Of a DNA stretch of 40,486 nucleotides, positions 35,071 through 40,486 are shown in pieces. Origin of the DNA: Bacteroidia bacterium (GTDB lineage Bacteria > Bacteroidota > Ignavibacteria > UBA10030); contig BQML01000039.1 in assembly GCA_022180565.1 (NCBI GenBank), positions 1 to 40,486 on the forward strand, read 5' to 3'. The translations under genes and the position numbers were made by a program. Under the pieces are notes generated by a model. The model did no database searches and had not been told where the DNA came from. It worked only from the letters and a program-made list of their open reading frames with translations. Every line of letters begins with the position of its first letter. Within the stretch, counting starts at the first letter, position 1.

Positions 35071-36045
35071 ATGGACGCACAAGACTATCTGCGGAGCCAG
35101 CTTCTTGACCGAAAGACCCGCCTCCTTGCCGCCATGAAACGGGGGAGCAGTGAACATCTGATCTCCCTCATGCAGGAAGTGGATTCGGCCCTTCAAAGGA
35201 TGGCCAAGGGCACATACGGGATCTGCGAGACCTGTCATGATTCCATTGAGCATGAGAGGATCATGGTTGATCCCCTTGCCAGGAACTGTCTGGATCATTT
35301 GAGTGCCGACGAGCAACGCGTTCTGGAACACGATCTTGACCTTGCTTATCAGGTTCAAACCAGATTACTGCCCAAAAAGGATCTGGAGGTGGGAAGATGG
35401 CGTACGGCGTACCATTACGAGCCATCGGGGCCGGTAAGCGGGGATTATTGTGATCTGATTGTCCCTGAAAACGAGGACGGTGCGGTATATTTCTTCACCG
35501 GAGATGTTTCCGGCAAGGGCGTGGCTTCATCAATCCTGATGGCGCAGCTCTATGCAATTTTCAGAAGTCTCACCAGGGATCCTGAACCGATTCATAAAGT
35601 CGTAGAGACCGCAAACAGCCTCTTCTGCGAGTCTGTCATGGTCGGTCATTTTGCCACTCTTGTCGGAGGCAAGGCTGGTGCTTCAGGGATGATTCATCTC
35701 TGCAATGCCGGTCACTGTCTGCCGCTGTTGGTAAAAAGGGGCAACGTTGAGATTCTCCCGTCCACGGGACTACCGATTGGAATGTTTTGCAGATCAGAAT
35801 ATGAATCCCTGCAGGTCACGCTGGAACCCGAAGACACCCTCATTCTCTACTCCGATGGGATCACCGAGGCGCGGAATGCCTCGCACTGGCAATATGGGGA
35901 GCAACGATTGAGGGAAGTTGTGGAGGGCAACTTCATGCTGGCGCCACAAGACCTTCTCAGGGTGTGTATCGAAGATGTGAAGAAGTTCAGGAACGGTGTC
36001 CCAGCCTCGGATGACATGACGATGCTGGTACTCCGAAGAAGCTGA
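35071..36045 (+). CDS. Fusion of DksA/TraR-type zinc finger with PP2C (RsbU-like) phosphatase
   Basis: The 324-residue protein joins two modules. Residues 1-80 are a coiled-coil plus a DksA/TraR-like zinc finger, GTYGICETCHDSIEHERIMV, with ligands Cys52, Cys55, Cys73 and His76 (C-x2-C, then C-x2-H). Residues about 90-324 are a SpoIIE/RsbU phosphatase with GPVSGDYCDL, GDVSGKG, NAGHCLPLL, YSDGITEARN and SDDMTMLVL, all metal-binding positions present. It is cytoplasmic. DksA-type fingers act at RNA polymerase and PP2C partners act on anti-sigma antagonists, so the fusion may place a partner-switch phosphatase near RNA polymerase. That is inference. It stands alone, converging on the next gene. 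Confidence 0.87.
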   Translation: MDAQDYLRSQLLDRKTRLLAAMKRGSSEHLISLMQEVDSALQRMAKGTYGICETCHDSIEHERIMVDPLARNCLDHLSADEQRVLEHDLDLAYQVQTRLLPKKDLEVGRWRTAYHYEPSGPVSGDYCDLIVPENEDGAVYFFTGDVSGKGVASSILMAQLYAIFRSLTRDPEPIHKVVETANSLFCESVMVGHFATLVGGKAGASGMIHLCNAGHCLPLLVKRGNVEILPSTGLPIGMFCRSEYESLQVTLEPEDTLILYSDGITEARNASHWQYGEQRLREVVEGNFMLAPQDLLRVCIEDVKKFRNGVPASDDMTMLVLRRS

Positions 36046-36081
36046 CGGAAACGCCAGGCATCGAGATTCTGAACCCCTTTG

Positions 36082-37977
36082 CTACTGCTTCTCCGAAGCC
36101 TTCTCTGACAGAAGAAACTCAAACTGCTGTTCCAGCTTTGCCTCCATCGCGTCGCCCCCGCTAAAGCCAATGTCCTTGAACCGGATGAATCCTCTCTGAT
36201 CGATGACAAACTTCGTCGGAATTCCCTCTACGCCGTATTTTTCCACAAATCCTTCATCAAAAACGACAGGAAACGTGTATTTGTTCTCTTCCATGAATTT
36301 TCTGACGTGTCGCTTCATTTCCTCACCCTTGAGATTCTCCCAGGTATTCACCGCGAGGATCGCGATCGACGGATGATCCTTGTACTTGTTGTACACCTTC
36401 TGGAGGGTCGGAAACGAACTGAGGCAGGGTCCGCACCACGTTGCCCAGAAGTCCAGCACTACGATTTTTCCGCGCAGGTCCGATAGTTTGATTGTCGTTC
36501 CTTGGAGATCCTTGAGGGCAAAATCGATGGCTGGTACCCTCACGGCGTTCCTGAGGAGGTCGGCGCGGGCCTCACCGGCTGCGATCGCACGTGCGGCGTT
36601 CACAGCCTCAAGAAATCCCTCCTCCGATCCGTGTTTTTGCGTGTAAGCCGTTTTGTAGAGAACCATAAGATCGTCATTCGATGCTCCCTTCCGGATACAT
36701 TCATCCGCCAGCCTGATGGCTTCAGAATACTTGTCGTTTTTCAAGTAGCATTCCATGAGGCGCGCATTAATCTCGGCTTCACGACCCTGCGTCGCGTGAT
36801 ACGCTTCCTCGTAGGCCTCTTCCGCCTCACGAAAGTTCCCCAGTTTGAAAAGGCCGAACGCATAGGTGTCTGCGATCATGCCGATCCCGTACTCCTTGCT
36901 CCTCATCCATTGGCGCGTGCTCAGATAGGGCGGTTTTGACCGTTCCTCCTGTTGTCGTGCGCGATCCAGCCCCTTTTTCGCGAGCAAGACAGCCTTTTGG
37001 AGATCTTGACCGGTCTCGATCATCTGCCAAGCTATGGAATTGTAGTGCTGAGGATTGGGATCGGGGTGTTGCTCCAACAGGTCGATGGCCTTGTCAAAGA
37101 GTTTCGCTTGAATGCAGAGGCTTACAAGGATAGAATGGAGATTATCGTTGGTTTGCGGGAAATCCTTCAGAAACCGCTCAAGGAGTTCGATCTTCTTGAG
37201 AGGATCGCGTTCGGCGAAGATGGCTGTTTGCCGCGCCGCGGCCGCCATCGTTCCGTGAGGACTCTTGTTGAGCCATTCGGAACGGATGAAATCCGCCCGT
37301 TCTCTCTGATCCGTTTGCTCGAACCAGGGCAAGAGAGATGCGACCACTTCTTCGTTGTTTTGGTTTTTCTGGTATATTTCTTCAAGTTCCTGCTTGATAG
37401 TGAGCATGGTCTCCTGACCGGGCTTCATGCGGGTTGCAAAGCTCCAGCCCAGCGTTGTCGCACGCCAGTTGTCGGGATACAACCGCTGTTCTTCGGCAAG
37501 ATCCGCCCAGGCCGCATCCTCGTTTTTCCGGCGCTTGAATCCGAAGTAACTGCTCGAGCGATGAATCATCGCCCTCATGACGTGCGCGTCTCGGATCGGG
37601 AGATCTTTGTTGGAATAAACCAAGAGATCCCAGCAATGCTCGCCGTTGTCGTCCACGGCATCCCCCGACACAAACTGCAGAAGCACGACACGGGTTTTCT
37701 CGTCTGTGAGCTTGAAAGACCCTTTCCACAGCGTTCCGCTCTTCTGCATCGGGACCTCGACGAGCAGGGGCATTTCAGATTCACGGACCAGAAGGACTTC
37801 AGCCGTGAGTTCCGCGACATTGCGGTGCAGGGCCGCTTTGGCAGCGCCGTTGTAGGTGAACGTCACCGTGTCGCCGATACGCGGATGCTCCGGACTGATC
37901 GTTGTAACCCGATCTTGCGCGCTTAACGTCAGGGACAACGCTGAGCCGAGGAAAAGAACTTTCAGGAATGTATGCAT
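36082..37977 (-). CDS. Exported TPR protein with TlpA/ResA-like thioredoxin domain
   Basis: The 631-residue protein has a signal peptide (LKVLFLGSALSLTLSAQ) and GGAGGG 8 nt before the ATG at 37977. The early part (30-120) is beta-rich. The middle (about 120-470) has helical TPR-like repeats such as FKLGNFREAEEAYEEAYHATQGRE. The C-terminus is a TlpA/ResA-type domain: LKDLQGTTIKLSDLRGKIVVLDFWATWCGPC (active-site Cys515 and Cys518) and VEGIPTKFVIDQRG with the cis-Pro. It likely reduces or exchanges disulfides in the periplasm. A consensus promoter lies about 115 nt upstream, divergent from that of the YVTN gene. Confidence 0.9.
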   Translation of the reverse strand: MHTFLKVLFLGSALSLTLSAQDRVTTISPEHPRIGDTVTFTYNGAAKAALHRNVAELTAEVLLVRESEMPLLVEVPMQKSGTLWKGSFKLTDEKTRVVLLQFVSGDAVDDNGEHCWDLLVYSNKDLPIRDAHVMRAMIHRSSSYFGFKRRKNEDAAWADLAEEQRLYPDNWRATTLGWSFATRMKPGQETMLTIKQELEEIYQKNQNNEEVVASLLPWFEQTDQRERADFIRSEWLNKSPHGTMAAAARQTAIFAERDPLKKIELLERFLKDFPQTNDNLHSILVSLCIQAKLFDKAIDLLEQHPDPNPQHYNSIAWQMIETGQDLQKAVLLAKKGLDRARQQEERSKPPYLSTRQWMRSKEYGIGMIADTYAFGLFKLGNFREAEEAYEEAYHATQGREAEINARLMECYLKNDKYSEAIRLADECIRKGASNDDLMVLYKTAYTQKHGSEEGFLEAVNAARAIAAGEARADLLRNAVRVPAIDFALKDLQGTTIKLSDLRGKIVVLDFWATWCGPCLSSFPTLQKVYNKYKDHPSIAILAVNTWENLKGEEMKRHVRKFMEENKYTFPVVFDEGFVEKYGVEGIPTKFVIDQRGFIRFKDIGFSGGDAMEAKLEQQFEFLLSEKASEKQ

Positions 37978-38090
37978 ACAATTGCCCTCCTTCGATGCAT
38001 GGTCATGACGCAGGAACAACGGGTCGTCGAAGAACTGAGAGGAAGAATCGGGAATCTATCCTGGCCATGCCCCCTCCGGGGTGTGTGTCT

Positions 38091-38121
38091 CCAAAATAGG
38101 ATCAGCGGGGAAAAAAGTCAA
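38091..38121 (-). promoter_or_regulatory. Promoter for the TPR-TlpA gene
   Basis: On the minus strand TTG (38121-38119) is followed after 20 nt by TATTTTGG (38098-38091), close to TAnnTTTG. The expected leader is about 107 nt, long enough for regulation, but no riboswitch-like structure was recognised. Confidence 0.6.
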
Positions 38122-38128
38122 CCATGCG

Positions 38129-38157
38129 TTGAAAATTACTTGAAGACAGTATATTAT
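38129..38157 (+). promoter_or_regulatory. Promoter for the YVTN-propeller gene
   Basis: TTGAAA (38129-38134), 17 nt, then TATTAT (38152-38157). The same sequence reads TTG, 20 nt, TA, so it fits both a standard sigma-70 form and the group's form. The gene's ATG is 47 nt downstream. Confidence 0.6.
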
Positions 38158-38204
38158 GAACCCATCCCCCACACTCGAGATACGTGTTCGAGAAGGAGAC
38201 ATAG

Positions 38205-39236
38205 ATGAAATTGATCGGCATCTTCCTCACGATGATTCCGAGTGTTATGACCGGACAAACCGGCACGCTGATTGTTCTGAATAAATCGGACCACACCGCG
38301 GCGTTCTTTGATATATCAACACACAAGCTGGTCGCGACGGTGCCGACGGGGATTGCGCCTCATGAAGTGGCGGTGTCTCCCGACGGCATGGCTGCCGTCG
38401 TGGCAAATTATGGGACGGGTCCCGCGCCGGGCAGCTCCCTCACCGTGATCGATGTTCCCGGGATGCGGAAAGTTCGCGACATTGATTTGGGGCAATACCG
38501 GCGTCCTCACGGGGTTGCCTGGCTTTCCGGATCCGTTATTATTGTCACGGTTGAGGCAAACAAAGCAGTGTTGATCGTGGATGTGGAGTCGGGGAAGCTT
38601 CTTAAGGTAATTGCGACGGGGCAAAACGTTTCGCACATGGTGGTGCCGTCCCGCGATCGGACCAAGGCCTTTGTGGCAAACATCGGCTCTGGTACCTGCA
38701 CCGTTGTTGATCTGGCAGAAGGGAAGGTTTTAAAGAATCTTGAGACCGGTGCGGGAGCGGAGGGAATAGACCTATCGCCCGACGGGACGGAGGTGTGGGT
38801 CTCCAACCGCGAAGCCAGCACCGTTTCGGTGATCAATACAAAGGGCTTGAGCGTGGTAGCGACTCTGGAATGCCGTGCGTTTCCGATCAGGGTGAAGTTT
38901 ACGCCGGACGGAAAGCACGTGCTTGTTTCCAATGCCCGGTCAGGCGATGTGGCAGTGTTTGATGCCCGGGAGAGAAAGGAAGTAAGGCGGGTTTCCATGG
39001 AATTCACCAGGGTTAATGAAGCGGACCAGCGATTGTTTGGAGACAGGTTCGGCACAAGCCCTGTCCCGGTAGGTATTCTCGTAGAGCCGCAGGGCAAACT
39101 TGCATTTGTTGCCAACACTCAGGCAGACGTTGTGACCGTGATTGACCTGAGCGCATGGAAGGTAGCAGGACGGTTGAGAACCGGAAAGGAGCCCGATGGG
39201 ATGGGATATTCAGGAGAGATCTTGGTGGGAAAGTGA
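38205..39236 (+). CDS. Exported YVTN-type beta-propeller protein
   Basis: The 343-residue protein has a short signal peptide (MKLIGIFLTMIPSVMTGQ) and GGAG 9 nt before its ATG. It has seven-blade-like YVTN repeats of about 42 residues: PHEVAVSPDGMAAVVANYG, then AEGIDLSPDGTEVWVSNRE and FTPDGKHVLVSNARSGDVAVF. Such proteins are periplasmic or outer-membrane scaffolds, and some are nitrite-reductase-like propellers without heme. No heme motif is visible. It is divergent from the TPR-TlpA gene, with promoters face to face, which hints at co-regulation. Confidence 0.88.
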   Translation: MKLIGIFLTMIPSVMTGQTGTLIVLNKSDHTAAFFDISTHKLVATVPTGIAPHEVAVSPDGMAAVVANYGTGPAPGSSLTVIDVPGMRKVRDIDLGQYRRPHGVAWLSGSVIIVTVEANKAVLIVDVESGKLLKVIATGQNVSHMVVPSRDRTKAFVANIGSGTCTVVDLAEGKVLKNLETGAGAEGIDLSPDGTEVWVSNREASTVSVINTKGLSVVATLECRAFPIRVKFTPDGKHVLVSNARSGDVAVFDARERKEVRRVSMEFTRVNEADQRLFGDRFGTSPVPVGILVEPQGKLAFVANTQADVVTVIDLSAWKVAGRLRTGKEPDGMGYSGEILVGK

Positions 39237-39295
39237 CGGTCTGGGAGAAATTCTTGCAACGATAGGGAAAAGTAGGTAACTTGAACGTATAGTTT

Positions 39296-39363
39296 CGGAA
39301 CGTAGCGCAGCTCCCGAAGGGATCCCTTTCCCGAAGGACCCCTTCGGGGCGGGACCGGTAGCG
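39296..39363 (+). pseudogene. Broken tRNA-Pro 5' fragment interrupted by a 43-nt palindromic insert
   Basis: CGGAACGTAGCGCAGC (39296-39311) and CCGGTAGCG (39355-39363) together match the 5' end of tRNA-Pro: acceptor strand, D-stem and D-loop. Between them, at 39312-39354, is an insert that starts with T, ends with GGGA, and contains CCCGAAGG/CCTTCGGG hairpins. It falls exactly in the D-loop, leaving the flanking tRNA sequence unchanged. The following 18 nt resemble a decayed anticodon arm, and the GIY-YIG ATG starts at 39382. There is no tRNA 3' half here. Confidence 0.7.
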
Positions 39364-39381
39364 GGCGTTGTGGGGGAGTAG

Positions 39382-39651
39382 ATGTATTGGATGTATGTTT
39401 TGTATAGTGAGAAGTTGGGCAAGTGTTATATTGGCCAAACCAACGATCTGACCGAGAGGTTGATTCGACACAATTCAGGTGGAAGTAAGTACACCAGATC
39501 CGGTCGACCATGGATATTGATCCATGCGGAAGAGTACAAGACACGAGGTGAAGCAGTAAAGCGAGAAAGATTCCTTAAGTCTCCATCAGGGTGGTTGGAA
39601 CTGAGGAAGATGAAAGAGAAGTTCTCTTCGGAACGTGGCGCAGCCCGGTAG
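39382..39651 (+). CDS. Small GIY-YIG nuclease-superfamily protein, ending inside tRNA-Pro
   Basis: The 89-residue protein is a complete small GIY-YIG domain: MYVLYSEKLGKCYIGQTNDLTERLIRHNSGG carries the Tyr of GIY, the YIG motif and the catalytic Arg. Later come SGRPWILIHAEEYKTRGEAVKRERFLKSPSG with the metal-binding Glu. Similar single-domain proteins are widespread in Bacteroidota; some families are nicking enzymes, others are unassigned. Its last 23 nt overlap tRNA-Pro, and its stop TAG is the TAG of the tRNA D-loop (GGTAG). Such an overlap would be expected if the gene inserted next to or within a tRNA target. Confidence 0.85.
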   Translation: MYWMYVLYSEKLGKCYIGQTNDLTERLIRHNSGGSKYTRSGRPWILIHAEEYKTRGEAVKRERFLKSPSGWLELRKMKEKFSSERGAAR

Positions 39652-39702
39652 CGCACTTGCTTGGGGTGCAAGGGGTCGCGGGTTCAAATCCCGCCGTTCC
39701 GA
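39629..39702 (+). tRNA. tRNA-Pro (anticodon GGG)
   Basis: The 74 nt fold perfectly. Acceptor stem CGGAACG/CGTTCCG has the C1:G72 pair typical of proline, with discriminator A. The D-arm is GCGC/GCGC, and the anticodon stem CTTGC/GCAAG has loop TTGGGGT (GGG). A 5-nt variable loop and T-arm GCGGG/CCCGC with TTCAAAT complete it. CCA is not encoded. It is followed 4 nt later by an intrinsic terminator and overlaps the end of the GIY-YIG gene. Confidence 0.95.
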
Positions 39703-40056
39703 CAACCGACAGCGGGAGGCCACAACACGTCACGCTGTCGTTTTTTTTGGGGGGGTAGGATGATGTATAAGTTCTATGTCTTAAGGAGCCAGCGAATGGG
39801 GAAGTATTATCGCGGACAGACTCGAGACATCAACAAGCGAGTTTTGCACCATAATCGTGGAGATTCTCGCTCAACAAAAGCTGGGAGGCCTTGGAAGCTT
39901 GTGTACAGTGAAGAATATTCAACGAGGGCAGAAGCTGTGCGACGCGAGAATTTCTTGAAGTCTCCGACCGGCTACAGGAGTGGAAGACAATTCGACTGGC
40001 GATTGAGGCGAAGGAAGAAAGGTAGCGCACTTGTGCCGAAGGCATCCCTTCGGGAC
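39661..40056 (+). repeat. Tandem repeat unit, copy A (396 nt)
   Basis: Starting in the tRNA anticodon loop, the unit holds the tRNA 3' half, the terminator, a GIY-YIG gene, the 13-nt tRNA word GGTAGCGCACTTG and a palindromic insert. It repeats directly at 40057 with near identity. Confidence 0.9.
39707..39748 (+). terminator. Intrinsic terminator of tRNA-Pro
   Basis: An 8-bp perfect stem CGACAGCG/CGCTGTCG with an 18-nt loop is followed directly by T8. It starts 5 nt after the tRNA end. Confidence 0.88.
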
Positions 40057-40098
40057 TTGGGGTGCAAGGGGTCGCGGGTTCAAATCCCGCCGTTCCGA
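40021..40098 (+). pseudogene. Broken tRNA-Pro copy with 22-nt palindromic insert in the anticodon stem
   Basis: GGTAGCGCACTTG (40021-40033) and the stretch from C40056 to 40098 are identical to tRNA-Pro from the D-loop to the discriminator base. They are split by a 22-nt insert (40034-40055) that starts with T, ends with GGGA, and forms a 7-bp hairpin CCGAAGG/CCTTCGG with loop CATC. The tRNA 5' end (acceptor strand and half the D-arm) is missing, so it cannot fold as tRNA. Confidence 0.8.
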
Positions 40099-40102
40099 CA
40101 AC

Positions 40103-40145
40103 CGACAGCGGGAGGCCACAACACGTCACGCTGTCGTTTTTTTTT
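40103..40145 (+). terminator. Second copy of the tRNA-Pro terminator
   Basis: The same stem CGACAGCG/CGCTGTCG as at 39707, here followed by T9. It belongs to repeat copy B. Confidence 0.8.
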
Positions 40146-40157
40146 GGGGGGGGTAGG

Positions 40158-40310
40158 ATGATGTATAAGTTCTATGTCTTAAGGAGCCAGCGAATGGGGA
40201 AGTATTATCGCGGACAGACTCGAGACATCAACAAGCGAGTTTTGCACCATAATCGTGGAGATTCTCGCTCAAACAAAAGCTGGGAGGCCTTGGAAGCTTG
40301 TGTACAGTGA
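40158..40310 (+). pseudogene. GIY-YIG nuclease gene, copy B, truncated by frameshift
   Basis: It starts with the same MMYKFYVLRSQRMGKYYRG as copy A. An extra A near 40272 shifts the frame after GDSRS and gives a stop at 40308-40310. The remaining nucleotides still match copy A, so this is a recent duplicate with a decayed frame or a sequence error. Confidence 0.7.
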
Positions 40311-40419
40311 AGAATATTCAACGAGGGCAGAAGCTGTGCGACGCGAGAATTTCTTGAAGTCTCCGACCGGCTACAGGAGTGGAAGACAATTCGACTGGCG
40401 ATTGAGGCGAAGGAAGAAA

Positions 40420-40486
40420 GGTAGCGCACTTGTGCCGAAGGCATCCCTTCGGGACTTGGGGTGCAAGGGGTCGCGGGGTCAAGTCC
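40420..40486 (+). pseudogene. Third tRNA-Pro-like fragment with palindromic insert, cut by window end
   Basis: The word GGTAGCGCACTTG (from 40420), the 22-nt palindromic insert and the tRNA anticodon region repeat again. The last 16 nt differ from the earlier copies at two places (T to G, A to G) in the T-arm, just at the window end. Confidence 0.65.

Larger units (their letters stand above)
39760..40161 (+). pseudogene. GIY-YIG nuclease gene, copy A, frameshifted at its C-terminus
   Basis: The reading frame starts at ATGATG just after the terminator and encodes a GIY-YIG domain (MMYKFYVLRSQRMGKYYRGQTRDINKRV), where YIG has become YRG. The domain is intact to SPTGY. One base then seems missing: adding one after GGCTAC restores an end EWKTIRLAIEAKEER and a stop TAG at 40023-40025. 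That TAG is again the TAG of the tRNA word GGTAGCGC. The actual frame instead runs through tRNA-like sequence (GCKGSRVQIPP, a typical false translation of a tRNA T-arm) to 40161. It is probably inactive or has an altered tail. Confidence 0.75.
40057..40455 (+). repeat. Tandem repeat unit, copy B (399 nt)
   Basis: It matches copy A apart from three single-base insertions: T8 becomes T9 and G7 becomes G8 after the terminator stem, and one A is added in a CAACAAAA run near 40272. These exactly explain 399 versus 396 nt. A third copy starts at 40456 and is cut by the window end. Confidence 0.9.

Noticed and set aside
36952-37926. 324-codon open frame on the plus strand
   Set aside because: It is antisense to the TPR-TlpA gene, which has signal peptide, CGPC motif and ribosome-binding site.
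39661-39759. Protein-coding extension MGCKGSRVQIPPF before the GIY-YIG start
   Set aside because: It is a translation of the tRNA T-arm and terminator, a known kind of false protein; the real start is ATGATG at 39760.
40034-40055. tRNA intron in the anticodon stem
   Set aside because: The tRNA copy lacks its 5' half, so splicing could not give a tRNA; the hairpin also resembles the D-loop insert, where introns are not expected.
39661-40486. CRISPR array
   Set aside because: The repeat unit is about 396 nt and holds a gene and tRNA parts; there are no short repeats with unique spacers anywhere in the window.

Overview
The window looks like a chromosomal piece from a Gram-negative member of the Bacteroidota/Chlorobiota (FCB) group, perhaps Ignavibacteria- or Kapabacteria-like. 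Three things support this. Two secreted proteins end in a type IX secretion-like C-terminal sorting domain (NPFNPTT and NPFNG motifs). Several intergenic regions carry the group's promoter form (TTG, about 20 nt, then TAnnTTTG-like). Shine-Dalgarno sites and dense translational coupling are also typical of a bacterial chromosome. The assignment rests on motif recognition; no database search was possible.

Layout. 1-5088 (+): the end of a hybrid histidine kinase, a small membrane protein with a kinase dimerisation domain that lacks its histidine, an exported M28 peptidase, a membrane protein and a GT4 glycosyltransferase. 5104-20630 (-): fourteen closely packed genes for a surface polysaccharide. 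They include FdtA/FdtB (3-amino-3,6-dideoxyhexose), Gmd/Fcl (GDP-L-fucose), a Wzx-type flippase, several glycosyltransferases, three methyltransferases, a GtrB/CsbB-like polyprenyl-phosphate glycosyltransferase, a GT-C transferase and a YfhO-like protein. Start and stop codons overlap repeatedly (ATGA, TTGA, ATGCATAA, TTGGATAA), so the cluster probably acts as one operon from a promoter at about 20670 that faces away from the ksgA promoter.

20753-32995 (+): housekeeping and signalling genes: KsgA, MgtE, a PAP2 phosphatase, a small unknown protein, a membrane-bound SpoIIE/RsbU phosphatase, AroQ, a HAD hydrolase and AcpS. These are followed by an unrecognised protein next to a membrane protein with an anti-sigma-type zinc finger, a secreted YCF48-like propeller and a MerR regulator. 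33160-39236: a secreted SBBP-repeat propeller, a phosphatase with an N-terminal DksA/TraR zinc finger, a TPR-TlpA thioredoxin protein, and a YVTN propeller.

The most unusual part is the last 1.2 kb. An intact tRNA-Pro(GGG) with its own terminator sits among copies of a small GIY-YIG nuclease gene. The first nuclease gene ends inside the tRNA, using the TAG of its D-loop as stop codon. The tRNA 3' half, the terminator and a second nuclease gene then repeat in tandem with a 396-399 nt period. Two broken tRNA-Pro copies are interrupted exactly by small palindromic inserts of 43 and 22 nt built on CCGAAGG/CCTTCGG. This looks like a selfish element targeting tRNA-Pro. The window ends inside the third repeat, where assembly error must also be considered.
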